From the NCBI RefSeq assembly GCF_900107965.1, contig NZ_FNVU01000003.1, positions 434,001 through 498,000 of the forward strand: a stretch of DNA of 64,000 bases. Direction: 5' to 3'. Each line of letters opens with the position of its first letter. The stretch's first letter is position 1. The translations under genes were made by a program, and so were the position numbers. The notes under the pieces were generated by a model. The model saw only the letters and a program-made list of their open reading frames with translations, searched no databases and was not told the origin of the DNA. This document shows, piece by piece, positions 1 to 7,848 of this stretch. This DNA comes from Actinacidiphila yanglinensis (GTDB taxonomy: Bacteria > Actinomycetota > Actinomycetes > Streptomycetales > Streptomycetaceae).

Positions 1-127
1 GCGCCGGCCCGGCGTGTTCCTGTGCTCCTCCGCGACACCGCCCGGCCCCGGTGTCCACGGCATGAGCGGCCACAACGCGGCCAAGGCGGTGCTGCGCCAC
101 CTGCGCCGATCGGCCGCGCGGGACTGA
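1..127 (+). CDS. C-terminal end of a CrtI-like FAD/NAD(P) oxidoreductase (partial)
   Basis: Only the last 41 codons are inside the window; the 5' part lies upstream. The visible peptide contains [18 protein letters not shown] followed by HNAAKAVL. This matches the C-terminal FAD-binding signature of the phytoene desaturase/CrtI-like amine oxidase family, where a Gly-Pro-Gly-rich loop and an amphipathic helix close over the flavin. The reading frame ends with TGA at 125-127 and converges on the membrane protein gene that ends at 160. The substrate cannot be inferred from so short a piece. Carotenoid synthesis is one possibility, but many actinobacterial members are of unknown function. Confidence 0.7.
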   Translation, partial: RRPGVFLCSSATPPGPGVHGMSGHNAAKAVLRHLRRSAARD

Positions 128-159
128 GGCGGCGTCCGGCGGCCGCCCCTGTCCCCGGA

Positions 160-654
160 TCAGGAGCGGTGCACCCGGCGGTGGCTCCAGATCAGCAGCC
201 CGAGCACGATGAGGCCGGACAGGATCAGACTGGTCCCGGTGCTCCAGCCCGCGAACGGCAGCCAGGAGAGCGCACGCGTGCCCCAGACGACGCCGGCCCC
301 GATCAGCGCCAGGCCGGCGAGCGCGGTCCCGGCGATCCGCCAGCGCGACGCCACGCTCGCCTCGACGCCCTGCATCGCCTGGGTGCGGACCGGATCCACG
401 AAGCGGGCCACCGCGGGCAGCGCGCGCGAGAGCAACACCAGCCCGGCCAGCACCAGCAGCAGTCCGGGCCCGGGCAGCACCAGCAGCGCCACCCCGATCA
501 CCAGCACGACGACCCCGGCGGCTCCCAGCAAGAGGCGTTTGACCGGGTGCAGGGGCCGGGAGCGGCGTGCCGTGCCGGGGCGCCCGCCGTCGTCCGCACC
601 GTCCGACGGTCCGGCTTCCTCCGGTTCGTCCTCTCCCGACCGCCGCGTGCTCAC
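160..654 (-). CDS. PGPGW-type small transmembrane protein
   Basis: The protein of about 164 residues has a charged, disordered N-terminus and then a basic segment (HPVKRLLL). Two hydrophobic helices follow, flanking the sequence LPGPGLLLVLAGL, which is the hallmark of the PGPGW putative transmembrane family. Two further hydrophobic segments lie near the C-terminus, and the end is basic (SHRRVHRS). I chose the GTG at 652-654 because upstream in-frame sequence is Arg/Gly-rich and atypical; an ATG at 744 in the same frame is the alternative. No function is established for the family as far as I know. The gene is monocistronic and lies 73 bp downstream of the MOSC gene on the same strand. Confidence 0.75.
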   Translation of the reverse strand: MSTRRSGEDEPEEAGPSDGADDGGRPGTARRSRPLHPVKRLLLGAAGVVVLVIGVALLVLPGPGLLLVLAGLVLLSRALPAVARFVDPVRTQAMQGVEASVASRWRIAGTALAGLALIGAGVVWGTRALSWLPFAGWSTGTSLILSGLIVLGLLIWSHRRVHRS

Positions 655-727
655 CCGCTCACGGTAACCGCGGGCCCGCCACCGGCCCGCGGCAACGCGC
701 CCACCGGCGCGACCCGGACCGCCCCGG

Positions 728-1555
728 TCAGAGCTCCGACGCACCCCACGCGGTGACGGACACCTCGTCGCCCACCGCCAGCGCGCCGGGCCGGGTCACG
801 GAGAACTTGCTGCCGAACGCGACCCCGCCCGCGGCCGCCCGGCGGTACGCCGCCAGCGTGCGCAGCGGCTCCGGCCCGGCCCGGGTTCCGCTGTGCTGGT
901 CGACCAGCGTGACCGCACAGCGGATGGCGAGCTTGGTGTAGCCCAGTTCCGCGCTCCCGACGGCCAACCGGCGGACCAGGTCCTCCTGATGGGGCTCGTC
1001 CCACCCGTCGACGACGAGGTTGGGCCGGAACCTGCTCATGGGCAGCGGGCGGCCCCCGCCCGCCTCGATCCGCCGGTTCAGCGCGTCCAGCGAGGAGCGG
1101 GAGAGGACGTGTACGGCACTGCTGTCGGCCCAGCCGGACGTGCCGGGGGTCAACCCGTCGGTCACGCGGTCGTGTTCGGGTGGCACCCGGACCAGCCGGC
1201 TCGGTGCGCCGAGCACCTCCGACAGCCACGTGGCGGCCGCCTCGCCCTGGTCGATGCCCTGGTAGGCGGTGCCGAACAGCCGCACCTCGCCCCGCGCGGA
1301 CGCCGTGTCGACCTCGACGCGCAGGGGGTCGGCCCCCGGGGCCCGCAGCGTGAGCCGCTCCCCGTCCGCACCGATCTCGGGGCGGACGACGGCCAGCCGC
1401 GGGTCGCGCCGCTGGCTGCGGAACACCCCGTCCTTGTCGACCACCATGAAACCGCGGTCATGGGCGACTCCCGCGCCGGCCAGGAAGGCCGCGGCAGCGG
1501 GAGCGCCCGCGCATCCTTTGACGGGGTAGCAGATCAGATCGACGACGCGGGCCAC
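728..1555 (-). CDS. MOSC domain-containing protein
   Basis: The 275-residue protein begins with an N-terminal beta-barrel region of MOSC proteins (residues about 3-120, starting VVDLICYPVKGCAG). The MOSC domain follows, with the typical MSRFRPNLVVDG segment. MOSC proteins bind a sulfur-carrying molybdenum cofactor or reduce N-hydroxylated compounds (mARC type, YiiM/YcbX type), often through a Cys near the C-terminal half. Length and architecture fit the YcbX/mARC-like class without the ferredoxin domain that E. coli YcbX carries, so an external electron donor would be needed. The start ATG at 1553-1555 is the first in frame. A strong hairpin separates it from the gene upstream. Confidence 0.85.
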   Translation of the reverse strand: MARVVDLICYPVKGCAGAPAAAAFLAGAGVAHDRGFMVVDKDGVFRSQRRDPRLAVVRPEIGADGERLTLRAPGADPLRVEVDTASARGEVRLFGTAYQGIDQGEAAATWLSEVLGAPSRLVRVPPEHDRVTDGLTPGTSGWADSSAVHVLSRSSLDALNRRIEAGGGRPLPMSRFRPNLVVDGWDEPHQEDLVRRLAVGSAELGYTKLAIRCAVTLVDQHSGTRAGPEPLRTLAAYRRAAAGGVAFGSKFSVTRPGALAVGDEVSVTAWGASEL

Positions 1556-1627
1556 CGGGCGATCGTACTGAGCGGCACCGACAGGAGGGCACGGGCCGCC
1601 GCGCGGCAGCCTGTCGCGGAAACGGCG

Positions 1628-1679
1628 AGCGGGCCGTGCCCCGCAACCGCGACGGGGCGGTTCGGGGGCACGGCCCGCT
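1628..1679 (-). terminator. Nested-hairpin terminator
   Basis: A perfect 15-bp inverted repeat (AGCGGGCCGTGCCCC at 1628-1642 and its complement at 1665-1679) encloses a second perfect 6-bp hairpin (AACCGC 1645-1650, GCGGTT 1657-1662). It lies just downstream of the gene ending at 1710 and upstream of the MOSC start, as expected for a U-tract-less actinobacterial terminator of the 1710-2111 gene. Confidence 0.75.
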
Positions 1680-1709
1680 GCGGGCCGGTCCGCGGATCGA
1701 ACGGAGCGA

Positions 1710-2111
1710 TCAGGCGGACGGGTAGCCGTAGCCCTGGCCGGGCTGCTGCGGGGGCTGCGCGCCGCCCTGCTGCGGGTAGCCGTAGCCGGGGGCCGGGGCC
1801 TGGTAGCCCTGCTGCTGGTAGCCGATCTGCGCGGGCTGGTTGACCTGGAAGGCGGCGTTGGGGTCGCGCACCTCGGACAGCGCGCGCTTGAAGATCACCT
1901 TCGAGAAGTAGCCGGCGCCGAAGAATATGCACTGCATGACGTACCAGAACTGCTCGGCGCCGGTCAGCTCGACCAGGCCGTACTCGCTCAGCGCCTTCTT
2001 CGCCGGGACCTTGGCGAAGTAGTAGGCGCCGAAGTAGATGCAGCCGAGGACGTACCAGAACTTCTCCCAGGACGTGTTGGTGCCACGTCCGAGGTACTGC
2101 CGTTCCGCCAT
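1710..2111 (-). CDS. Small duplicated Tyr/Phe-rich protein with Q/P/Y/G-rich tail
   Basis: I do not recognise a named function for this 133-residue protein. It contains an internal duplication: residues 18-43 (FWYVLGCIYFGAYYF...KKALSE) and 55-80 (FWYVMQCIFFGAGYF...KRALSE) align with a 37-residue period. Each copy looks like a short amphipathic or membrane-associated aromatic helix with one Cys and a basic end. The C-terminal 40 residues are low complexity (GYQ, PGYGYP, PQQ repeats), resembling the disordered tails of actinobacterial membrane proteins. There is no signal peptide. The gene is divergent from the SCP2 gene and followed by a strong terminator, so it appears to be its own transcription unit. 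Confidence 0.7.
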   Translation of the reverse strand: MAERQYLGRGTNTSWEKFWYVLGCIYFGAYYFAKVPAKKALSEYGLVELTGAEQFWYVMQCIFFGAGYFSKVIFKRALSEVRDPNAAFQVNQPAQIGYQQQGYQAPAPGYGYPQQGGAQPPQQPGQGYGYPSA

Positions 2112-2304
2112 GGGTCGTTCCGCCTTCTGTCGCTCGTGGTGGGAAAGCCGGGGTATGCCGATCCGGCTCCTCTCGGAGCGATGCCAGATTGCCCGACCGT
2201 CGTGTGGTGGGCACGTCCCCCGTGCGCAGACCGCATCCTACGAGGTGAGGAGCATGAATGTCCCGCCGATTGGGTGAACTCTTGCGACGTGGGCAGGCGT
2301 TCAC

Positions 2305-2328
2305 TAATCTTACTCGCCAGTAAGATTA
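2305..2328. promoter_or_regulatory. Perfect 24-bp palindromic operator upstream of the SCP2 gene
   Basis: TAATCTTACT (2305-2314) and its exact complement AGTAAGATTA (2319-2328) flank a CGCC spacer. The site ends 26 bp before the ATG at 2355, so it would overlap or abut a promoter. Size and symmetry suit a TetR-family dimer. It is also unusually AT-rich for this genome. The cognate regulator is not identified. Confidence 0.7.
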
Positions 2329-2354
2329 CTCTGGAGTCAGAAAGAGGCGCCGGC

Positions 2355-2834
2355 ATGGCCGCACTTGGTGATCTCGACCTGGAGGCACTCGACTTCGGTG
2401 CGGTGGCCCCGCAGGAGTTCGCCAGGATCGTGAAGGGCCTGCCGGGCCGGCGGATCGCCGAGCTGATGGCCGGGCCGCAGCGCCGCCGGGTGCTGGACGA
2501 GGTGTTCGGGCGGATGCACACCCTGTTCAAGCCCGAGGCCGCGGGCGACCGGGACGCCCTCATCCGCTGGCGGATCACCGTCAGCGGCCTGGAGCCGGGC
2601 GCCGACGACGACGTCTACGAGACGCACATCGCCGCCGGCACCTGCACCGTCACCCCGGAACGCACCGACCGCACCCCGCAGTTGAGCCTCACCATGGCCG
2701 CGCCGGAGTTCCTGCGGCTCGTCTCGGGCAACGCCTCGGGGCCGACCCTGTTCTTCACCCGCAAGCTGAAGGTGAACGGCGACATCCGGCTGGCGGGCGG
2801 CCTCACCTACTTCTTCGACATCCCCAAACCCTGA
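2355..2834 (+). CDS. SCP2 sterol-binding-domain family protein
   Basis: The 159-residue product has the fold signature of SCP2-type lipid carriers: a central beta-strand run (IRWRITVSG...VYETHIAAGTCTV), then LSLTMAAPEFLRLVSGNASGP, and a C-terminal LKVNGDIRLAGGLTYFFDIP segment. The last closely resembles the 'G.l...G d..la..l...F.' end of SCP2 domains. Such proteins bind hydrophobic acyl or sterol ligands in the cytosol. The ATG at 2355 was preferred over an upstream ATG at 2136, because the latter would run through the operator. Regulation by a palindrome-binding repressor is likely. The gene stands alone between divergent and convergent neighbours. Confidence 0.75.
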   Translation: MAALGDLDLEALDFGAVAPQEFARIVKGLPGRRIAELMAGPQRRRVLDEVFGRMHTLFKPEAAGDRDALIRWRITVSGLEPGADDDVYETHIAAGTCTVTPERTDRTPQLSLTMAAPEFLRLVSGNASGPTLFFTRKLKVNGDIRLAGGLTYFFDIPKP

Positions 2835-2884
2835 GCCTGCGCCCTGGCCTTCCGCTCCGGCCTTCCGCGCCGACCGTCCTCGGG

Positions 2885-3382
2885 TCAGCCGCGCGCCGGG
2901 GTCCCGTCGACCAGTTCGGCGGGCCCGGTGCCGTCCGCCAGCGCGGCCAGCCCGGCGCGGATGCGGCGCGCGCCGCCCTCGTAGAGGTACTCCTCCAGGT
3001 CGTCCACCGCGACCAGCCGCCAGGAGTCCAGCTCCTCCTCCTGCAGCCGGATCGCCCCGAACTGCTCCTCGTCGAGCAGCCCGCCGTCGTAGAGGTAGAT
3101 GACCAGCGGCGGTCGCGCGGTGCCGGCGATCCAGTCCACCGCGAGCAGCGCGCCGGGCGGCAGGTCGAGGCCGATCTCCTCCAGCGTCTCCCGGCGGGCG
3201 CCCTCCCGCGGGGTCTCGCCCCGGTCCGACTCGATGGTGCCGCCCGGCAGCGTCCAGGTGCCGTCGTCCCGGTAGTTCGGCTCGACCAGCAGGACCCGGC
3301 CGTCGGCGGAGCGGAACAGGGTGTTCGCGCTCGCCAGGATCTTCGGCAGCGAGGCGATGTAGGTGGCGTAGTCGGTGGTCAT
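2885..3382 (-). CDS. NUDIX hydrolase
   Basis: The 165-residue protein carries a Nudix box: a GG-T-I-E region followed by GETPREGARRETLEEIGL, giving the REtxEExG metal-binding core. The glycine-to-glutamate spacing at the front of the box looks slightly longer than the canonical GX5E. Upstream is the typical LLVEPNYRDDGTWTLPGG strand. Nudix enzymes hydrolyse nucleoside diphosphates linked to another moiety; specificity cannot be read here. Although the frame stays open far upstream, the ATG at 3380-3382 starts the conserved fold and leaves an 84-bp divergent promoter region shared with the glycerate kinase gene. Confidence 0.85.
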   Translation of the reverse strand: MTTDYATYIASLPKILASANTLFRSADGRVLLVEPNYRDDGTWTLPGGTIESDRGETPREGARRETLEEIGLDLPPGALLAVDWIAGTARPPLVIYLYDGGLLDEEQFGAIRLQEEELDSWRLVAVDDLEEYLYEGGARRIRAGLAALADGTGPAELVDGTPARG

Positions 3383-3466
3383 GGCATCCAACCTACGGGG
3401 CCCGCGCGGCAGGTGGGATAGGGTCCGGAGCGGCGCGACGTTCCGTTTCGGATCAGGAGATCTCAG

Positions 3467-4627
3467 GTGTCCGATGCTGCAAAGAGGCGGACGGGGCATG
3501 TGCTCGTCGCCGCCGACAAGTTCAAGGGCTCGCTGACCGCGGTCGAGGTCGCCGCCCACGTCACGGCCGGGCTGCACCAGGTCGCGCCCGAGGTGACCGT
3601 CGCGTCGCTGCCCGTGGCCGACGGCGGTGACGGGACCGTGGACGCCGCCGTCGCCGGCGGATTCGAGCGCCGCACCCTGCGGGTGACCGGCCCGCTCGGC
3701 GAGCCGGTCGAGGCCGCGTACGCGCTGCGCGAGGACACCGCCGTGGTGGAGATGGCCGAGGCGTCGGGCCTGCGGCACCTGCCGCCCGGAGTCTTCGCAC
3801 CGCTCACCGCCACCACGTACGGCACCGGCGAGCTGCTGCGCGCCGCGCTCGACGCCGGTGCGCGCACCCTCGTGCTCGGCGTCGGGGGCAGCGCCACCAC
3901 CGACGGCGGGGCGGGCATGCTCAGCGCGCTCGGCGCCCGGTTGCTGGACGCGGAGGGAGTGCCCGTCGCACCCGGCGGCGCCGCGCTGGCCGCGCTCGCC
4001 ACCGCCGACCTGTCCACGCTGGACCCGCGGCTGGCGGCCGCCGAGATCGTGCTCGCCAGCGACGTCGACAACCCGCTGCGCGGGCCGAAGGGCGCCGCCG
4101 CGGTCTACGGCCCGCAGAAAGGCGCCTCCGCGGAGGAGGTGGCCCTCCTCGACGGCGCGCTCGGGCAGTACGCCGCGGTGCTCGGCGCCGCGCTCGGTGG
4201 TGCCGCGCTCGCCGCCGTCGACGCGCCCGGGGCGGGCGCGGCCGGCGGGATCGGCTACGGCGCCCTCGTCGGGCTGGGGGCGTCCTTCCGGCCCGGGATC
4301 GACGTGTTCCTCGACGTCCTCGGCTTCGCCGCCGCCCTCGAACGGGCCGACCTCGTCATCACCGGGGAGGGGTCCCTGGACGCCCAGACGCTGCACGGCA
4401 AGGCGCCGGTCGGGGTGGCCGCGGCGGCGGGCGCCCGCGGCGTGCCGGTGGTCGCGGTGTGCGGCCGCCTCGCCCTTTCTCCCGCGGAGCTGGCGGGGGC
4501 GGGGATCAGCCGCGCGTACGCTCTCGCGGAGCTGGAGCCGGATCCGGCCCGCAGTATGGCCCAGGCCGGGCCGCTGCTCGAACGCGTGGCGGTGCGGCTC
4601 GCCTCCGAGGTTCTGGGGCGCCCCTGA
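3467..4627 (+). CDS. Glycerate kinase
   Basis: The 386-residue protein matches the GlxK/GarK family: N-terminal VAADKFKGSLTA, then PVADGGDGTVDA, VLGVGGSATTDGGAGML, GPKGAAAVYGPQKGA and ITGEGSLDAQTLHGKAPVGVA. The family phosphorylates D-glycerate to 2- or 3-phosphoglycerate in the cytosol, feeding glyoxylate and glycerate carbon into glycolysis. It starts at GTG 3467 with a CAGGAG ribosome binding site. A link with the ethylmalonyl-CoA block downstream, whose end product includes glyoxylate, is conceivable but only inferred from proximity. Confidence 0.92.
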   Translation: MSDAAKRRTGHVLVAADKFKGSLTAVEVAAHVTAGLHQVAPEVTVASLPVADGGDGTVDAAVAGGFERRTLRVTGPLGEPVEAAYALREDTAVVEMAEASGLRHLPPGVFAPLTATTYGTGELLRAALDAGARTLVLGVGGSATTDGGAGMLSALGARLLDAEGVPVAPGGAALAALATADLSTLDPRLAAAEIVLASDVDNPLRGPKGAAAVYGPQKGASAEEVALLDGALGQYAAVLGAALGGAALAAVDAPGAGAAGGIGYGALVGLGASFRPGIDVFLDVLGFAAALERADLVITGEGSLDAQTLHGKAPVGVAAAAGARGVPVVAVCGRLALSPAELAGAGISRAYALAELEPDPARSMAQAGPLLERVAVRLASEVLGRP

Positions 4628-4974
4628 GTTTCCGGGGTGCCCCTGACCCTCCGGGGTGCCCCGTCCTGCGAGTTGCGGGACCTTGCGGTCCGCGGTGGCT
4701 TGTCGCGCAGTTCCCCGCGCCCCTGGTGGTTGCCCTCTCTTCGAGGAGAGCCGCACAACCCTGGGGGTGGTGGCCCTTTTTCGCGGAGGGAGCCTCACAG
4801 CCCTGGGGGTTGTTGGCCTTCTGTTCGCGGAGGGAGCCGCACATACTCAGGGGCGCGTGGGGGCACCTCCCAGCCGCCAGGCTGGGGGAGAACTGCGCGA
4901 CAAGCCCACCACCGGCAGGGTGGTCCCTCGACCGGTGAGCAGGGGCACCCTGGGGGGTCAGGGCGCCCCAGGGG
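4628..4974. repeat. Repeat-rich intergenic region (tandem, inverted and REP-like elements)
   Basis: This 347-bp gap between two convergent genes holds no credible gene. It contains three direct repeats starting TTCG(A/C)GGAG at 4740, 4780 and 4824 (periods 40 and 44 bp) and a 16-bp inverted pair (4697-4712 with AACTGCGCGACAAGCC at 4891-4906). It also holds a REP-like palindrome at 4859-4889 and, at 4703-4723 in reverse orientation, the same 21-bp GGGGCGCGGGGAACTGCGCG-type word found in the tandem array near 20.9 kb. Confidence 0.8.
4859..4889 (+). repeat. REP-like palindrome, copy 1
   Basis: The 15-nt word GGGGGCACCTCCCAG (4859-4873), an 8-nt loop and CTGGGGGA (4882-4889) form a hairpin. The same 15+8+8 architecture occurs on the opposite strand at 13221-13251. 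Confidence 0.7.
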
Positions 4975-5817
4975 TCAGCGCGCCGTCGCCCGTTCGCGAC
5001 GGTTGGCTCGGAACGTGTTGACCCGGCGGGTGGTCGCGAACCCGGGGATCGTCGCCGCGGCCACGCACTGGAGGGCGCAGCCGGCCTGGAGGAGCTGGTG
5101 GCCGCCGGGGATGTCGAGCGACCAGGCGGCGAGGCAGCCCATGCTCACCAGGGTCCAGCAGAAGGTGATCAGGGCGAGCCGGCCGCGCGGTTTCGGGTAC
5201 TCGACCCGGCTCACCATCAGCCAGGCGACCCCGACGATCGCGATCACGGTGGGCAGGAACGGCAGCTCCAGCAGCACCAGGGAGACCACGGTCATCGCCC
5301 CGAAGGGGCTGGGCATGCCCTGGAAGACCCCGTCACGGAGCGTGGTGCAGGAGAAGCGGGCCAGCCGCAGCACCACCGCGAGGACGACGAGGACGGCAGC
5401 GGCAGCGGCCACCTTGCCGTGCGCGTCGTCGGACACGATGCCCCAGACGACGATGAAGTAGGCGGGAGCGAGCCCGAAACTGATCAGGTCGGACAGGTTG
5501 TCCAGTTCGGCGCCCATCGCGGAACTGCGCAGCTTGCGCGCGACCAGCCCGTCGAAGAGGTCGAAGACCGACGCCATCAGCATCAGCGTCACCGCGTTGG
5601 CCGCGCTGTGCATCGACATCGCACTGTCGCTGCTGCCCATCAGGTGCGGGACGAGCACGCCGGTGGTGGTGAAGTACACCGCCATGAAGCCGCAGATCGC
5701 GTTGCCGAGGGTCAGCGCGTCGGCGATCGACAGCCGTGTCGACAGGGGCAGGGCGTCGTCCTGCTCCTCGATCTCGCTGACCCAGTTGCCGCGCGTCTCG
5801 TGCTCAGTCACGGTCAA
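4975..5817 (-). CDS. pssA: CDP-diacylglycerol--serine O-phosphatidyltransferase
   Basis: This 280-residue integral membrane enzyme makes phosphatidylserine from CDP-diacylglycerol and serine. The CDP-alcohol phosphotransferase motif is visible as DLFDGLVARKLRSSAMGAEL followed by DNLSDLISFG, with the D..DG..AR and G...D...D metal ligands. The stretch between AR and G is seven residues, one fewer than the usual eight. Several hydrophobic helices follow, including FMAVYFTTTGV and YFIVVWGIV. Its start overlaps the end of psd by 14 bp, so synthase and decarboxylase are translationally coupled, the standard actinobacterial phosphatidylethanolamine unit. Confidence 0.92.
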   Translation of the reverse strand: MTVTEHETRGNWVSEIEEQDDALPLSTRLSIADALTLGNAICGFMAVYFTTTGVLVPHLMGSSDSAMSMHSAANAVTLMLMASVFDLFDGLVARKLRSSAMGAELDNLSDLISFGLAPAYFIVVWGIVSDDAHGKVAAAAAVLVVLAVVLRLARFSCTTLRDGVFQGMPSPFGAMTVVSLVLLELPFLPTVIAIVGVAWLMVSRVEYPKPRGRLALITFCWTLVSMGCLAAWSLDIPGGHQLLQAGCALQCVAAATIPGFATTRRVNTFRANRRERATAR

Positions 5818-6451
5818 GGCGCGTCACCCCAGCCGTCATGGTCTCCCCGACCTCGACCGCGGAGCCCATGCCTTCCGGCAGGTAGACGTCCACCCGGGAG
5901 CCGAACCGGATCAGCCCGATCCGCTCGCCCTGCTCGACCTTGCAGCCGCGCGGCACGTACGGCACGATCCGCCGGGCCACCGCGCCGGCGATCTGCACCA
6001 CCTCGACGTCACCGATCTCGGTGTCGAAGTGCCAGATCACCCGCTCGTTGTTCTCGCTCTCCTTGTTGAACGCCGGGACGAACCCGCCGGCGACGTGCTC
6101 GACCGAGGTGACCGTGCCGCTCAGCGGGGCGCGGTTCACGTGGACGTTCAACGGGCTCATGAAGATCGCGACGCGGGTGCGCCCGTCCTTCCACGGCATG
6201 ACGCTCTGGACCACGCCGTCGGCGGGGGAGACCACCCCGTCCTCGGTGATCTCCCGCTCGGGGTCGCGGAAGAACCACAGCATGCCGGCCGTGAGGACCG
6301 TGGCGGGAACGGCCACGGTCGCCCAGCGTCCGGAGCGGCGGGCGCGCAGCAGGCTGACCGCCGCCGTGGCCGCGGTCGGGAGGAGCCACGGCGACGCTCC
6401 GCGCGCGAGGCCGACCCGGCGGCGTGGTGCAGAGGATTTGCTGTGGGGCAT
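5804..6451 (-). CDS. psd: Phosphatidylserine decarboxylase proenzyme
   Basis: The 215-residue protein is the short (archaeal-type) phosphatidylserine decarboxylase that converts phosphatidylserine to phosphatidylethanolamine. Two N-terminal hydrophobic stretches anchor it. The conserved core runs WFFRDPEREI, then VVSPADGVVQS and FMSPLNVHVNRAPLSG. Near the C-terminus, RFGSRVDVYLP holds the Gly-Ser pair at which the chain self-cleaves to create the pyruvoyl cofactor. It is immediately upstream of, and overlaps, pssA. Confidence 0.92.
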   Translation of the reverse strand: MPHSKSSAPRRRVGLARGASPWLLPTAATAAVSLLRARRSGRWATVAVPATVLTAGMLWFFRDPEREITEDGVVSPADGVVQSVMPWKDGRTRVAIFMSPLNVHVNRAPLSGTVTSVEHVAGGFVPAFNKESENNERVIWHFDTEIGDVEVVQIAGAVARRIVPYVPRGCKVEQGERIGLIRFGSRVDVYLPEGMGSAVEVGETMTAGVTRLDRD

Positions 6452-6512
6452 GGAAGACCTTCGTAGCGGAGGGTGCCGCGAATTGCTTCAGGGGACGGCG
6501 GCTTTGGTCGAT

Positions 6513-6541
6513 GGTATCGGCTGACACCGGCAACTCGGCAA
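6513..6541 (-). promoter_or_regulatory. Candidate promoter for psd-pssA
   Basis: On the minus strand, TTGCCG (6536-6541) and GATACC (6513-6518) are separated by 17 bp and lie about 60 bp before the psd start. They sit in the 181-bp gap after the acyl-CoA dehydrogenase gene. Similarity to a housekeeping -35 is good, to a -10 weak. Confidence 0.3.
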
Positions 6542-6632
6542 GCTGATGGGCGAGTCGATGGCTGGTTCCCGCGACCCCGATCTTTACGCAGTGTGACCCT
6601 CGCCTCAGGTAAACCACCGCGAACGCGGACAA

Positions 6633-7847
6633 TCATCCTGAGACACGGTACTCCTCCAGCAGCCGCCTCCCAATGATCATTTTCTGGATCTCGGCGGTGC
6701 CTTCGCCGATCAGCAGCATCGGGGCCTCGCGGTAGAGCCGCTCGATCTCGTACTCCTTGGAGAAGCCGTAGCCGCCGTGGATACGGAAGGCGTCCTCCAC
6801 GACCTCCTTGCAGTACTCGGAGGCGAGGTACTTGGCCATGCCCGCCTCGAGGTCGTTGCGCTCGCCGGAGTCCTTCTTGCGGGCGGCGGTCACCATGAGC
6901 TGGTGGGCGGCCTCGACCTTGGTGGCCATCTCGGCCAGCCGGAACTGGATCGCCTGGTGCTGGGCGATCTGCTTGCCGAAGGTGTGCCGCTGCTGCGCGT
7001 AGGAGATGCCCAGCTCGAAGGCCCTGCGGGCGACCCCGCAGCCGCGGGCGGCGACGTTCACCCGGCCCACCTCGACGCCGTCCATCATCTGGTAGAAGCC
7101 GCGGCCGCTGCCTCCGCCGAGCACCCGGTCGGCCGGGATGCGGACGTCCTCCAGGATCAGCTCGGTGGTGTCCACGCCCTTGTAGCCCATCTTCTCGATC
7201 TTGCCGGGCACGGTGAGCCCGGAGACCTTCGGGTTCGGGCCGAATCCCGGCTCCTTCTCGATCAGGAAGGTGGTCATCGACCGGTGCGCGGGCGCGTCCT
7301 CCGGCTGGCCCTCCTCGGTGCGGCACAGCACGGCGACGAGATTCGCCGAGCCGCCGTTGGTGAGCCACATCTTCTGCCCGTTGATCACATAGGAGTCGCC
7401 CTCGCGGACGGCTTTGGTGCGGATCGCGGACACGTCGGAGCCGAGTCCCGGCTCGGACATCGAGAACGCTCCGCGTACGTCACCGGTGGCCATTTTCGGC
7501 AGGAAGTAGTCCTTCTGTTCCTGCGTGCCGTGCTGCTGGATCATGTACGCGACGATGAAGTGCGTGTTGATGATGCCGGACACGCTCATCCAGCCGCGGG
7601 CGATCTCCTCCACGGTGAGCGCGTAGGTCAGCAGCGACTCGCCGAGCCCGCCGTACTCCTCGGGAATCATCAGCCCGAAGATGCCGAGTTCCTTCAGCCC
7701 CGCGACGATCTCGGTGGGGTACTCGTCGCGGTGCTCCAGCTCGGTGGCGACCGGCAGGATCTCCTTGTCCACGAAGGAGCGGACTGTGGCGAGGATCTCC
7801 TGCTGGATGTCGGTCAGGCCGTCGGTCTGCGCGAGGCGGTGGGCCAT
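6633..7847 (-). CDS. Acyl-CoA dehydrogenase, probable methylsuccinyl-CoA dehydrogenase
   Basis: This 404-residue flavoprotein has the full acyl-CoA dehydrogenase layout. The alpha domain includes FGLMIPEEYGG, the beta domain has FSMSEPGLGSD and QKMWLTNGG, and the C-terminal helical domain has QRHTFGKQIAQHQ. It ends in APMLLIGEGTAEIQKMIIGR, where the catalytic glutamate region lies. Its position directly after the MaoC gene (1 bp between stop and start, with GGAGG inside the upstream gene) in the meaA-ccr cluster suggests oxidation of (2S)-methylsuccinyl-CoA to mesaconyl-CoA. It is shorter than the proteobacterial Mcd I know of (about 550 residues), so the assignment rests on context. Confidence 0.85.
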   Translation of the reverse strand: MAHRLAQTDGLTDIQQEILATVRSFVDKEILPVATELEHRDEYPTEIVAGLKELGIFGLMIPEEYGGLGESLLTYALTVEEIARGWMSVSGIINTHFIVAYMIQQHGTQEQKDYFLPKMATGDVRGAFSMSEPGLGSDVSAIRTKAVREGDSYVINGQKMWLTNGGSANLVAVLCRTEEGQPEDAPAHRSMTTFLIEKEPGFGPNPKVSGLTVPGKIEKMGYKGVDTTELILEDVRIPADRVLGGGSGRGFYQMMDGVEVGRVNVAARGCGVARRAFELGISYAQQRHTFGKQIAQHQAIQFRLAEMATKVEAAHQLMVTAARKKDSGERNDLEAGMAKYLASEYCKEVVEDAFRIHGGYGFSKEYEIERLYREAPMLLIGEGTAEIQKMIIGRRLLEEYRVSG

Positions 7848-7848
7848 G

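Noticed and set aside
2885..4798. A 637-codon frame joining the NUDIX gene to upstream sequence
   Set aside because: The upstream 470 codons lie antisense to glycerate kinase and are low complexity; the NUDIX fold begins at ATG 3382.
4628..4974. Insertion sequence remnant
   Set aside because: No transposase fragment or target-site duplication; only short intergenic repeats.
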